Shown: piece after piece, positions 33,350-42,451 of the stretch
Layout: each line of letters starts with the position of its first letter
How positions within the stretch are numbered: the first letter of the stretch is position 1
DNA from: Denitromonas ohlonensis
GTDB lineage: Bacteria > Pseudomonadota > Gammaproteobacteria > Burkholderiales > Rhodocyclaceae
Reading direction: 5' to 3'
Length of the DNA stretch: 64,000 bases
Assembly: GCF_007625205.1 (NCBI RefSeq)
Contig: NZ_VMNI01000022.1
Location: 50,894 to 114,893, forward strand
Notes under the pieces: model-generated
The model's database searches: none
The model's input: only the letters and a program-made list of their open reading frames with translations
What the model was told of the DNA's origin: nothing
Position numbers and translations under genes: made by a program

Positions 33350-34663
33350 GTGACCCAGCCCGCCAATGTCGCGCCCGCCAGCGCCGAGCGTCGTAACTGG
33401 CGAGATGTGCTGCTTAATCGGCGCATGCTGGTGTGCATCTTCACTGGTTTTGCCTCCGGCCTGCCACTCTATCTGCTGCTCAATCTGATCCCCGCCTGGC
33501 TGAAGACGGAAGGCTTGTCGCTGAAGGCCATCGGTGCGTTTGCGCTGATTCAGTTTCCCTACACCTGGAAATTCCTCTGGGCTCCCCTGCTCGATCGCTT
33601 TGGCATTCTGCCGGTGCTCGGTCGGCGTCGCAGCTGGATGCTGGTCACACAACTCGGGCTGTTGGCGTCGATTGCGTGGTTGGGCCGGCTGTCACCCACC
33701 GATCAGCTCACCCTGGTGGTGGCTCTCACCGCGGTCATCGCGCTGTGTTCGGCCACGCTCGATATTGCGCTGGACGCGTTTCGTCGTGAGATTCTGGCGG
33801 ACGAAGAACTCGGTCTGGGCAATGCGATCCATGTGAATGCCTACCGTATCGCCGGCCTGGTGCCCGGTTCGCTGTCGCTGATCCTGGCCGATCATCTGCC
33901 CTGGTCGCAGGTTTTCCTGATCACCGCGGCCTTCATGCTGCCCGGCATGATCATGACCTTGATGGTGAATGAGCCCGCGGCGGCAAGCAATCGGCCGCGC
34001 ACCCTGCGCGACGCGGTGGTCGAGCCCTTCCATGAATTTTTCAGTCGCCATGGCGTGCAATCGGCGTTGTGGGTGCTGGCGTTCATCTTCTTGTACAAGC
34101 TAGGCGATTCGTTGTGCACCGCGTTGGCCACGCCCTTCTACCTCGACATGGGTTACAGCAAGACCGAGATCGGCGTGATTGCCAAAAATGCCGGACTGTG
34201 GCCAATGGTCATCGGCGGCATCCTCGGTGGCATCTGGATGGTCAAGTTGGGCATCAACCGGGCGCTGTGGCTGTTCGGCGTGGTGCAGATCGTCACCATT
34301 CTCGGTTTCGTGTGGCTGGCCTGGCTGGGGCCGGCACCGTCTGACGCGGCCCGACTGGTGGTGCTGGCGACGGTGATCGCCGGCGAAGCCGTTGGCGCCG
34401 GGCTGGGCACCACGGCCTTCGTGGCCTACATGGCGCGCACCACCCACCCGGCCTATTCGGCGACTCAGCTGGCCTTGTTTACCAGCTTGATGGCGGTACC
34501 GCGCACCTTCATCAATGCCTCCGCCGGCTGGCTGGTGGAGGGCATGGGCTGGTTCAATTTCTTTCTGTTGTGCTTTGTGTTGGCGATTCCCGGCATGGTG
34601 TTGCTGCTCAAGGTGGCGCCATGGCGGGCGGGGCCGGCGCCCGCCTTGGGGGCAAGGGCATGA
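33350..34663 (+). CDS. ampG: AmpG-type muropeptide MFS permease
   Basis: A 437-residue, 12-14 helix transporter importing anhydro-muropeptides from the periplasm for peptidoglycan recycling. It shows the AmpG pattern FTGFASGLPLYLLL, FPYTWKFLWAPLLDRF and LGRRRSWMLVTQLGL near the N-terminus. It starts with GTG and its stop overlaps the next gene's ATG. The downstream sugar kinase may use recycled or imported sugars, but a direct link is only a guess. Confidence 0.9.
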   Translation: MTQPANVAPASAERRNWRDVLLNRRMLVCIFTGFASGLPLYLLLNLIPAWLKTEGLSLKAIGAFALIQFPYTWKFLWAPLLDRFGILPVLGRRRSWMLVTQLGLLASIAWLGRLSPTDQLTLVVALTAVIALCSATLDIALDAFRREILADEELGLGNAIHVNAYRIAGLVPGSLSLILADHLPWSQVFLITAAFMLPGMIMTLMVNEPAAASNRPRTLRDAVVEPFHEFFSRHGVQSALWVLAFIFLYKLGDSLCTALATPFYLDMGYSKTEIGVIAKNAGLWPMVIGGILGGIWMVKLGINRALWLFGVVQIVTILGFVWLAWLGPAPSDAARLVVLATVIAGEAVGAGLGTTAFVAYMARTTHPAYSATQLALFTSLMAVPRTFINASAGWLVEGMGWFNFFLLCFVLAIPGMVLLLKVAPWRAGPAPALGARA

Positions 34664-35382
34664 GCGCATCTCACCCGCTGATCACGGCGGCAAAAAAACT
34701 GTCGGCACAGGTGGATGCCTTGCAGTTTTCACCGCCGGTGTCCTATGTGTATAACCCGCTCAGCTACGCGTGGCCGGTGCATGAAGCCTATCTGCGCCGC
34801 TATGGCAGCGGGCGAAAAAAAGTGGTGTTGATGGGTATGAATCCCGGCCCCTTTGGCATGGTGCAGACCGGTGTGCCCTTTGGTGAAGTGGCCATGGTGC
34901 GCGACTGGATGGGCTTGTCTGGCGAGATCGGCCACCCTGCCGTCGAGAACCCGAAGCGCCCGATTGAAGGCTTTGGCTGTACGCGTTCCGAGGTCAGCGG
35001 TCGGCGTCTGTGGGGACTGTTTCAGGACCGCTTCGGCACCGCCGATGCCTTCTTCGCCGATCATTTCGTGGCCAATTACTGTCCGCTGGCGTTCTTTGAT
35101 GGCGGGCGCAACCTCACGCCCGATAAATTGGCCGCGGTTGAAATGGCGCCGGTGATGGCCGCCTGCGATGCCCATTTGCGCACGCTGATCGAAGCGCTGT
35201 CGCCCGAGTGGGTGATTGGTGTCGGCGCCTGGGCCGAACAACGTGCGGCCAAGGTCGCCGCCGGCTTGCCGGTGAACATCGGCCGGGTGTTGCACCCCAG
35301 CCCGGCCAGCCCCGCCGCCAATCGCGGCTGGAGTGAAGCCGCGACGCGTCAGATGCTGGCGCTCGGGGTGTGGGCCGACTGA
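34660..35382 (+). CDS. SMUG1-type uracil-DNA glycosylase
   Basis: A 240-residue member of the SMUG1 branch of the uracil-DNA glycosylase superfamily, which removes uracil and oxidised pyrimidines from DNA. The active-site motif GMNPGPFGMVQTGVPFGE is near residue 60 and the second motif HPSPASPAANRGW near residue 210. The start overlaps the ampG stop by four bases (ATGA). SMUG1 is common in animals and sporadic in bacteria, so this copy is likely an alternative to Ung. Confidence 0.88.
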   Translation: MSASHPLITAAKKLSAQVDALQFSPPVSYVYNPLSYAWPVHEAYLRRYGSGRKKVVLMGMNPGPFGMVQTGVPFGEVAMVRDWMGLSGEIGHPAVENPKRPIEGFGCTRSEVSGRRLWGLFQDRFGTADAFFADHFVANYCPLAFFDGGRNLTPDKLAAVEMAPVMAACDAHLRTLIEALSPEWVIGVGAWAEQRAAKVAAGLPVNIGRVLHPSPASPAANRGWSEAATRQMLALGVWAD

Positions 35383-35383
35383 G

Positions 35384-36283
35384 ATGTTACGCATCGGGGT
35401 GGATCTGGGCGGCACCAAGATCGAGGCGATCGCACTCGATGGGGCCGGTCGGGCGTTGGTGCGCGAGCGCATCGCGACGCCGCAGAACGATTACATGGCC
35501 ACGGTGATGACGGTGGCTGGTCTGGTCGAGCGCATGGAACAGTCGCTGGGTGAGCGTGCTCACGTCGGCGTTGGCACGCCGGGGGCGATCTCGACGCTGA
35601 CCGGCTGCATCAAGAACGCCAATTCCACCTGTCTGAATGGCCAGCCCCTGCTGCGGGATCTTCAAACCGTGCTGCGCCGTAAAATTCGTCTGGCCAACGA
35701 TGCCAATTGCTTTGCCGTGTCCGAAGCGACGGATGGCGCAGCGCGCGGCGCCAGGACGGTGTTCGGGGTCATTCTGGGGACCGGCGTGGGCGGTGGTCTG
35801 GTCATTGATGGCCGTGTGCTCGGTGGTGCGAATGCGATTGCCGGGGAATGGGGTCACAACCCGCTCGCCGATGAGGACGCCGCCCCGCCCTGTTATTGCG
35901 GCCGCAGCGGCTGTGTCGAGACCTGGCTGTCGGGGCCGGGCATGGCGGCGGATCATCGTCGCCACGGCGGCGAGGCCATTGATGCGGCCAGCATCTCGGC
36001 GCGCGCCGAGGCCGGCGATGTGGCCTGCGAGGCGAGCTTTCTGCGCTATGCCGATCGCTTGTCGCGCGCGCTGGCAAGCGTCATCAATATCGTGGATCCT
36101 GAGGTGATCGTGCTCGGTGGCGGCTTGTCGTCAATGGCCCGCTTGTACACCGAGGTGCCGGCGCGCTGGGGTCGGCACGTGTTTTCGGATGCGGTGTCCA
36201 CCCGGCTGCTGCCGCCCATGCATGGCGACAGCTCTGGCGTGCGCGGCGCAGCGTGGTTGTGGCCGTTGGAGGATGGTGAGTGA
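35384..36283 (+). CDS. mak: ROK-family fructokinase/sugar kinase (Mak-like)
   Basis: A 299-residue ROK kinase. The ATP-binding start is MLRIGVDLGGTKIEAIALDG; GTPGAIS and NANSTCLNGQPL are the sugar-site segments; the ROK zinc motif is CYCGRSGCVETWLSG. A close match throughout to E. coli Mak (GEWGHNPL, NIVDPEVIVLGGG, HGDSSGVRGAAWLWP) supports D-fructose as substrate. It begins just after the glycosylase stop and its own stop overlaps the GTG of the next gene. Confidence 0.9.
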   Translation: MLRIGVDLGGTKIEAIALDGAGRALVRERIATPQNDYMATVMTVAGLVERMEQSLGERAHVGVGTPGAISTLTGCIKNANSTCLNGQPLLRDLQTVLRRKIRLANDANCFAVSEATDGAARGARTVFGVILGTGVGGGLVIDGRVLGGANAIAGEWGHNPLADEDAAPPCYCGRSGCVETWLSGPGMAADHRRHGGEAIDAASISARAEAGDVACEASFLRYADRLSRALASVINIVDPEVIVLGGGLSSMARLYTEVPARWGRHVFSDAVSTRLLPPMHGDSSGVRGAAWLWPLEDGE

Positions 36284-36975
36284 ACGAGATACTGGGTGGG
36301 CCGGTGACGGTGTTTGCCGGCGGGCTTCGGCCGCTGCCCCCGGAGGGGCAGATGACGGGCATGTTCAAGACGCGGCTGGACGCACCCGTGCTGTGCACCC
36401 GCGAGGGTCTGGTCGGCGACATGCAGGCCGACCGACGCTATCACGGCGGGCCGGACAAGGCGGTGCATCTTTACCCGGCGGACCACTACGCGCGGCTGGT
36501 TGCGGCGTTTCCCGCGCTGGCCGGTCAGGTGGGGCCGGGCACGCTCGGCGAGAATCTGTCGGTCGCCGGCGTGGATGAAACGCAGGTGTGTCTGGGCGAT
36601 GTGTTTGCCTTGGGCGAGTGCCGATTGCAGATCACCCAGTCGCGGCGTCCGTGCTGGAAGATTGACCATCGATTGGGTGTCAGTGGCGCATCGCGCCGGG
36701 TGGCCGATGAGGGCATCACCGGCTGGTATTTTCGGGTGCTGGACGAAGGCTTGATTGCGCCTGGCGATGACATGATGTTGGTTGAACGGCCGAATCCGGA
36801 CATTTCGCTGGCCCGGCTGTGGGCCGTGGAGACGGCGCATCGACCGGCGGTGGATGAAGTACGCGCGTTGTCACGCGCAGAAGGTCTGTCGGCGGGTTGG
36901 GCCAAGAAGCTGGCCCAGCGCGCGGACTGGCTGGAACGGCAAGCGGATGGGACGAACGGAGGCTCGAATGATTGA
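36280..36975 (+). CDS. MOSC-domain protein, YiiM-like
   Basis: A 231-residue YiiM-type protein: MOSC domain with GMFKTRLDAPV, DRRYHGGPDKAVHLYP and the conserved cysteine in SRRPCWKIDHRLG (molybdenum cofactor ligand in this family). A C-terminal three-helix extension (AVDEVRALSRAEGLSAGWAK) follows. YiiM of E. coli reduces N-hydroxylated base analogues using molybdenum cofactor. It starts with a GTG overlapping the kinase stop. Confidence 0.86.
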   Translation: MNEILGGPVTVFAGGLRPLPPEGQMTGMFKTRLDAPVLCTREGLVGDMQADRRYHGGPDKAVHLYPADHYARLVAAFPALAGQVGPGTLGENLSVAGVDETQVCLGDVFALGECRLQITQSRRPCWKIDHRLGVSGASRRVADEGITGWYFRVLDEGLIAPGDDMMLVERPNPDISLARLWAVETAHRPAVDEVRALSRAEGLSAGWAKKLAQRADWLERQADGTNGGSND

Positions 36976-37225
36976 GATCAAACGCCTGCCCGATGGCAGC
37001 CATGAATGCGCCAGCGCCCTGCCGGACGCCGTGCGAGCGGTCAAGAAGCCGATCCCGCTCGAGGTGCGCCGCATGCCCGAGGCCTTCGTGGTCGAGACCA
37101 TGGAGGGGCGCATGCAGGGCAAGGCCGGCGACTGGCTGATCACCGGCATCGACGGGGAGATGTATCCTTGCGATGCGGCGATCTTTGCCAAAACCTATGA
37201 CGTGGTCGACGGCGACGCGACTTAA
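36968..37225 (+). CDS. PGDYG-like small protein
   Basis: An 85-residue protein whose second half (GKAGDWLITGIDGEMYPCDAAIFAKTYDVV) matches the small PGDYG family often seen in phages and scattered in bacterial chromosomes. It overlaps the MOSC gene by 8 bases, so it is co-translated. Function unknown. Confidence 0.7.
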   Translation: MIEIKRLPDGSHECASALPDAVRAVKKPIPLEVRRMPEAFVVETMEGRMQGKAGDWLITGIDGEMYPCDAAIFAKTYDVVDGDAT

Positions 37226-37231
37226 GCCGGG

Positions 37232-39403
37232 CTAGACGTCCAGCGGATCCACATCCACCCGCCAGCGCAGCTCGCGACCAGCCGGCAGGCGATACAGGCG
37301 CGGCACCCACACCCCGAGAAACTGTTGCAGCGCGGCGCGCTCGGTCGATTCGACCAGCAGCTGCGCACGTTCGCGTCGGGCCAGCCGGTGCATGCGCATG
37401 GGTACCGGGTCGTAGAGCATCAGCGCGGCTGGCAGGTCGGCCATCGCGTCGTCGCGCGCGCGTTGCAGGAAGGCGATGGCGTCTTCGAGTTGCGGCGCGT
37501 CGGCGCCGAGCATGGCCTGGAAGGTGAAGGGCGGAAAGCCGGCCTGACGGCGCTCGTCAAGTGCGAGGCGGGCAAAGGCGTCGGCGTCCTGGCGCTTGAG
37601 ACACTGGAACAGCGGATGATCGCCGAACTCGGTCTGGATCAGCACTTCGCCGGCGAGGTGGCTGCGCCCGGCCCGCCCACCGACCTGCATCAGCTGCTGG
37701 AACAGACGCTCCGGCGCGCGAAAATCCGAGGCGTAGAGCGCGGCGTCCGCGCCGACCACGCCGACCAGCGTCAGGCGTTCAAAGTCGTGCCCCTTGGCCA
37801 TCATTTGGGTGCCGACCAGGATGTCGGCCTCGCCGGCATGGATTTTGGCCAACAGCGCCAGCCAGTCGCTGCGCGTGCGGGCCACGTCACGATCGACCCG
37901 CAGTACACGCGCGTCCGGGAAGCGCTCGGTCAGATGGACTTCGAGTTTTTGCGTGCCGCGCCCGAGCGGTTGCAAGTCCTGCTCGCCGCAGTCCGGACAG
38001 GCGATGGGAATCGGGCTGTCGAAGCCGCAGTGATGACATCGCAGGCGCTTATCCTTGAGGTGTACCACCCGGTTGGCGGCGCAATGCGGGCAGGCACTCA
38101 CCCATTCGCAGGACGGGCAGGCCAGCACCGGGGCGAAGCCGCGCCGGTTGAGAAAAATGAGGCTCTGTTCCTTGCGCGCCAGGCGCTGCCCGATGGCCTC
38201 GATCAGCGGCTTGGACAGGCCGCCGTCGAGTTTGGCGCGGCGGGTGTCGATGAGGCGTACGGTCGGCATCTGCGCGGCCACGGCGCGGCGGGTGAGGCGC
38301 AGGTGACGGTAGCGGCCGTCGGTGGCATGACGCCAGCTTTCGAGCGAGGGCGTGGCCGTGCCGAGCACGATGGGCACGGCTTGATGATGCGCGCGCCAGA
38401 CGGCGACATCGCGCGCCGAGTAGCGCACGCCTTCCTGTTGCTTGTAGGAGGGGTCGTGCTCTTCGTCGACGATGATCAGGCCGAGCCGTGGCAGGGGCGT
38501 GAACACCGACAGCCGGGTGCCGAGCACGATGTCGGCGTCGCCTTCGAGGGCGCGCAAAAAACCGCGAGAGCGGGCCATGTCGCCGGCGCCGGAATGCAGC
38601 GCGACGATGCGAGCATGCGGAAAGCGTTCGGTGATGCGAGACTCGAACTGCGGGGTGAGGGCGATCTCCGGCACCATCATCAGCACCGTTTTGCCCTCGG
38701 CCAGGCTGCGCTCGGCCAGACGCAGATAGACCTCGGTCTTGCCGGCGCCGGTCACGCCTTGCAGCAAGACCGGGAAAAAGCCCGGTTTGGCGGTGGTGAT
38801 GGCCTCGAGAACGGCGCTTTGCTCGTCGGTCAGCGTCGGCAGCTTGGGCGGCGTCAGCGCCGGGTTGGCGGGTGCGGCCGGATACACCCACTGGCGGCGT
38901 AATAGGTCGGCGGTGGCGTCGCCATCGGGCCATTGGCGGGCGACCGATTTGCGGGTCGGGCCGGCTTCGACCAGCGCGGCGAGATGACGCCGGGCCTTGG
39001 AGGGGCGGCCGCCTTCGTTCAGTGCGGTGTGGCCGGCGGGGGTGAGTGCCAGCAGGGGGTCATCGTCACGGATGTCGACCGTCGTGGCGCGGCGAAGCTC
39101 GGGCGGCAGCGCCAGCGCCATGACTTCGCCCACCGGGGCGTGGTAGTAGCGGGCGACGAAACGGGTCAGCGCCAGCCAGTCGGCGCTCATCGCCGGGGTG
39201 TCACGCAGGATCTGTTCGACGGGTCTCAGGCGGGCCGGCGAGATGTCGCTGGTGGCCGGCAGTTCGACGATGACGCCGGTCTCGATCCGGCGGCCGAAGC
39301 GCACCCGAACACAGCGGCCGACATCGGTCAGGACGGCATGATCACACGTGTAATCAAAGAGTTGCGGAACCGGGACAGGGATCGCAACGCGAACGATGCT
39401 CAT
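37232..39403 (-). CDS. priA: Primosomal protein N' (replication restart helicase PriA)
   Basis: A 723-residue PriA: N-terminal 3'-fork-binding domain (RVAIPVPVPQLFDYTCD), DEAH helicase core with Walker A GVTGAGKTEVYLR and IIVDEEHDPSYKQ, then two zinc sites interrupting the helicase (CPSCEWVSACPHCAANR ... CHHCGFDSPIPIACPDCGEQ). It reloads DnaB at stalled forks. The length is normal. The 406-base upstream gap holds two inverted repeats, one around a DnaA box. Confidence 0.96.
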   Translation of the reverse strand: MSIVRVAIPVPVPQLFDYTCDHAVLTDVGRCVRVRFGRRIETGVIVELPATSDISPARLRPVEQILRDTPAMSADWLALTRFVARYYHAPVGEVMALALPPELRRATTVDIRDDDPLLALTPAGHTALNEGGRPSKARRHLAALVEAGPTRKSVARQWPDGDATADLLRRQWVYPAAPANPALTPPKLPTLTDEQSAVLEAITTAKPGFFPVLLQGVTGAGKTEVYLRLAERSLAEGKTVLMMVPEIALTPQFESRITERFPHARIVALHSGAGDMARSRGFLRALEGDADIVLGTRLSVFTPLPRLGLIIVDEEHDPSYKQQEGVRYSARDVAVWRAHHQAVPIVLGTATPSLESWRHATDGRYRHLRLTRRAVAAQMPTVRLIDTRRAKLDGGLSKPLIEAIGQRLARKEQSLIFLNRRGFAPVLACPSCEWVSACPHCAANRVVHLKDKRLRCHHCGFDSPIPIACPDCGEQDLQPLGRGTQKLEVHLTERFPDARVLRVDRDVARTRSDWLALLAKIHAGEADILVGTQMMAKGHDFERLTLVGVVGADAALYASDFRAPERLFQQLMQVGGRAGRSHLAGEVLIQTEFGDHPLFQCLKRQDADAFARLALDERRQAGFPPFTFQAMLGADAPQLEDAIAFLQRARDDAMADLPAALMLYDPVPMRMHRLARRERAQLLVESTERAALQQFLGVWVPRLYRLPAGRELRWRVDVDPLDV

Positions 39404-39427
39404 TAAAAGCGATGCCTGTTTTCATCA

Positions 39428-39449
39428 AAACCATTTAAAACAATGGTTT
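39428..39449. repeat. Inverted repeat in front of priA
   Basis: AAACCATT / AATGGTTT with a 6-base loop, 25 bases upstream of the priA start. An operator or a 5' leader hairpin are both possible. Confidence 0.4.
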
Positions 39450-39517
39450 ACGTGATGTTCTAGAGAATGAGTCTGGGAAAAGCGACTAAACCCTTGCCGA
39501 GAAAACGCATTCGCGGC

Positions 39518-39552
39518 TTGCTCACAAAACCTGTGGATAACTTTGTGAGCAA
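39518..39552. promoter_or_regulatory. 11-bp inverted repeat enclosing a perfect DnaA box, upstream of priA
   Basis: TTGCTCACAAA (39518-39528) and TTTGTGAGCAA (39542-39552) are exact inverse copies. The 13-base loop contains TGTGGATAA (39532-39540), a consensus DnaA box. It lies about 120 bases upstream of priA, in the 406-base gap 39404-39809 where I see no gene. Confidence 0.5.
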
Positions 39553-39739
39553 TACGGGGAAATGCCGCCTAAGCCCTTGATTCGCCGAGGCATGAAAACC
39601 GTCAGCCAGACAAATAAACCGCAAAATTCTTTGTAAATCAATAAATTAGCTTGTAATGCAAATGCCATCTACCAAGAGTCGCACTTTTAGGGTGCAGTGT
39701 GGATCTTGTGTATAAGTCAACCCCGAAAACACGATTATT

Positions 39740-39817
39740 CGGCTTGACGCCCCAGGGTTTTTCCTGAGACTGCGCGCCCTGGCCGGCATGCCGACCAGGG
39801 CGCGTGGCGTCAAGCCG
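39740..39817 (-). terminator. Nested inverted repeats at the end of hemE
   Basis: An outer perfect 12-bp repeat CGGCTTGACGCC / GGCGTCAAGCCG (39740-39751, 39806-39817) encloses a 10-bp stem CGCGCCCTGG / CCAGGGCGCG (39773-39804). The outer arm includes the hemE stop codon. No T-run on the minus strand, so it is termination-like rather than a classic terminator. Confidence 0.5.
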
Positions 39818-40880
39818 ATTGCCGCAGCTGTCGGCTGTATTGGTGGACGGTGTCGACCAGCACGCTGACGTTTTCGGGCGGCGTGAATTGCGAGATGCCG
39901 TGGCCGAGGTTGAACACATGGCCGGCGTGCGGGCCGAAGGAGTCGAGCACGCGGCGGGCTTCCATGGCGATGGTGTCGGGGGTGCCGAACAGGATGGACG
40001 GGTCGATGTTGCCTTGCAGGGCGACCTTGTCGCCGACGCGCTGGCGCGCTTCGCCGATGTCGATGGTCCAGTCGAGGCCGACGCCGTCGCAGCCGATGGC
40101 CGCGATCGATTCCAGCCACAGGCCACCGCCCTTGGTGAACACGATGTTGGGCACGCGGCGGCCGTCGGCTTCCTTGGTCAGGCCGGCGACGATGCGTTCC
40201 ATGTATTGCAGCGAAAACTCGCGATACGCGGCATGCGACAACACCCCGCCCCAGGAGTCGAACACCATCACGGCTTGCGCGCCGGCGGCGATCTGGGCGT
40301 TGAGGTAGGCAATGACCGCTTCGGTGGTGATGTCGAGGATGTGGTGCAGCAGATCCGGGCGGGTGTAGGCCAAGGTCTTGATGTGCTGGTAATCGCGCGA
40401 GGAGGCGCCTTCGACCATGTAGCAGGCCAGCGTCCAGGGGCTGCCGGAGAAGCCGATCAGTGGCACACGGCCGTCGAGCGCGCGGCGGATTTCGGAGACG
40501 GCGTCGACCACGTAACGCAGCTCGCCGTGCGGATCGGGGGCGTGCAGCGCCTTGATGGCGGCTTCGTCACGCAGCGGGCGCTCAAAGCGCGGGCCCTCGC
40601 CTTCGGCGAAGTACAGGCCGAGGCCCATGGCGTCGGGGACGGTGAGAATGTCGGAGAACAGAATGGCGGCGTCGAGCGGGAAGCGATCCAGCGGTTGCAG
40701 CGTGACCTCGCAGGCCATGGACGGGCTCTTGCACAGCTGCAGGAAGCTGCCGGCGCGCTTGCGGGTTTCGCAATATTCGGGCAGATAGCGGCCGGCCTGG
40801 CGCATCAGCCACAGCGGGGTGTAGTCGGTGGGTTGGCGCATCAGCGCGCGCAGGAAAGTGTCATTGCGCAAGGGGCTCAC
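39810..40880 (-). CDS. hemE: Uroporphyrinogen decarboxylase
   Basis: A 356-residue HemE converting uroporphyrinogen III to coproporphyrinogen III in heme synthesis. The family N-terminus [20 protein letters not shown] and [19 protein letters not shown] carry the substrate-carboxylate arginines; [12 protein letters not shown] and FVFDSWGG-like segments follow. The start is GTG at 40880, with AAGGA eight bases upstream. A single gene transcribed toward priA. Confidence 0.96.
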   Translation of the reverse strand: MSPLRNDTFLRALMRQPTDYTPLWLMRQAGRYLPEYCETRKRAGSFLQLCKSPSMACEVTLQPLDRFPLDAAILFSDILTVPDAMGLGLYFAEGEGPRFERPLRDEAAIKALHAPDPHGELRYVVDAVSEIRRALDGRVPLIGFSGSPWTLACYMVEGASSRDYQHIKTLAYTRPDLLHHILDITTEAVIAYLNAQIAAGAQAVMVFDSWGGVLSHAAYREFSLQYMERIVAGLTKEADGRRVPNIVFTKGGGLWLESIAAIGCDGVGLDWTIDIGEARQRVGDKVALQGNIDPSILFGTPDTIAMEARRVLDSFGPHAGHVFNLGHGISQFTPPENVSVLVDTVHQYSRQLRQSA

Positions 40881-40971
40881 GAAGGTGTCCTTGTTCGTCT
40901 TGAATCGGTCAATAGGCGATTATCCGGTTTTTGACGCCAGACGCACACCGATGGCGTCAAATTCGTGCCGA

Positions 40972-42435
40972 TTACTTGCGCCAGAAGGTCGGCGTGAGGA
41001 CCACCAGCAGGGTAAATACTTCGAGTCGGCCGATGATCATGGCGATCGCGCAGACCCAGGTCTGGAAGTCGGTGAGTACGGCGTAGTTGCCGGCCGGGCC
41101 GAGGGCGTTCATGCCTGGCCCCGTGTTGTTGATGCAGGCAATGACCGCCGAGAAGGCGGTGACTATCTCCAGGCCGCTGCCGCCGAGCAGGAGGGTCAGG
41201 ATGATGATGCTGACCATGTAGATGAAGCCGAAGGCCAGCACCGCGTGCAGGATGGTGTTGGGCACCACCGCCCGGCCGAGCTTGACCGGGCGCACGGCGG
41301 CCGGATGCAGGGCGAGGGTGATCTCACGAAACACCTGCTTGTAGAGGATGATCGCGCGCACCATCTTGATGCCGCCGCCGGTGGAGCCGGAGCAGGTGAC
41401 GAAGCTGCACAAAAAGAGCAGCCACAACTGGCTGAACATCGGCCAGGTACCGTAGTCGGTGCTGGCCAGGCCGAGCGAGGTGGAAATCGACACCACCTGG
41501 AAGGCAACATGGCGCAGCGTGGTGGGCAGCGTCATGGGCGCGGGCTGCGCCATCAGGAAGGCGGTGAGCATGAGGATGCTGCCAAGCACAACCAGCGCGA
41601 AGAAGCCGACCTCGGTGTCCTCTCGGTAGGGCGTCAGACTCCGTTTGTGCAGGGCCCGGTAGTGGGTGGCAAAGTTCAGGCCGGCGGCGCAGGCGAAGAC
41701 GATGATGACGCCTTCGATCAGCGTGCTGTCGTAGTGGGCGATGGAGTTGTCCCAAGACGAGAAGCCGCCCAGGCCCATCACTGAAAAGGCATGGATCAGT
41801 GCCTCCCAGCCTGGCATGCCGGCCAGCCACAGGGCGATGCCGCAGGCCAGCGTGAGGGCGGCGTAGGTGACCCACAGGGCTTTGGCGGTCTCGGTGATGC
41901 GCGGGGTGAGGCTGGACTCCTTCATCGGGCCCGGCGCCTCGGCGCTGAACATCTGCCGGCCGCCGATACCCAGCAGCGGCAGAATCGCCACCACAAGCAC
42001 GATCACGCCCATGCCGCCAATCCAGTGCAGAAAACAGCGCCACAGGTTGATCGACAGGGGGAGCTGATCGAGGCCGGACAGCACGGTGGCGCCGGTGGTG
42101 GTCAGCCCGGAGGCGGCCTCGAAGTAGCCGTCGGTCAGCGACAGCTCCGGGAGGTACAGGACCAGCGGAAGCATGGCGAAGACCGGCAGAATCAGCCAGG
42201 TGGCGCTGACCAGCAGAAAGCCGTCGCGGGTGCGCAGGTCGCGGCCGGAGTGTCGTGCGCCGTACCACAGGGCCAGGCCGACGCCGAAGGTGATGAGGAT
42301 GGACGCGTCGTAGGCGGTGGTCGCGCCGTCGTGCAGAAAGAACGAGACCGCCAGCGGAAAGCCCATCATCAGGCCAAAGATCATCGTGATCAGACCGAAT
42401 GCACCAATGACCGGGGCGTAGCTTCGGGCGTTCAT
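40972..42435 (-). CDS. trkH: Trk-type potassium transporter membrane subunit TrkH (second copy)
   Basis: A 487-residue TrkH/KtrB-family channel subunit. The four pore loops are recognisable: SGLTTTGATVLSG, MGLGGFSSWDNS, CSGSTGGGIKMVRAI and NNTGPGMNALGPAGNYA. The C-terminus ends VVLTPTFWRK. K+ enters under control of the TrkA RCK protein encoded upstream. It is the downstream copy of a tandem pair, 16 bases after the other trkH, and differs from it at many positions, so the duplication is old. Confidence 0.93.
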   Translation of the reverse strand: MNARSYAPVIGAFGLITMIFGLMMGFPLAVSFFLHDGATTAYDASILITFGVGLALWYGARHSGRDLRTRDGFLLVSATWLILPVFAMLPLVLYLPELSLTDGYFEAASGLTTTGATVLSGLDQLPLSINLWRCFLHWIGGMGVIVLVVAILPLLGIGGRQMFSAEAPGPMKESSLTPRITETAKALWVTYAALTLACGIALWLAGMPGWEALIHAFSVMGLGGFSSWDNSIAHYDSTLIEGVIIVFACAAGLNFATHYRALHKRSLTPYREDTEVGFFALVVLGSILMLTAFLMAQPAPMTLPTTLRHVAFQVVSISTSLGLASTDYGTWPMFSQLWLLFLCSFVTCSGSTGGGIKMVRAIILYKQVFREITLALHPAAVRPVKLGRAVVPNTILHAVLAFGFIYMVSIIILTLLLGGSGLEIVTAFSAVIACINNTGPGMNALGPAGNYAVLTDFQTWVCAIAMIIGRLEVFTLLVVLTPTFWRK

Positions 42436-42451
42436 GCGGGGCGTGTGGGGC

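Noticed and set aside
39342..39358. TCACACGTGTAA as a parS or E-box-like operator
   Set aside because: It lies inside priA coding sequence and matches parS only in the CACGTG core.
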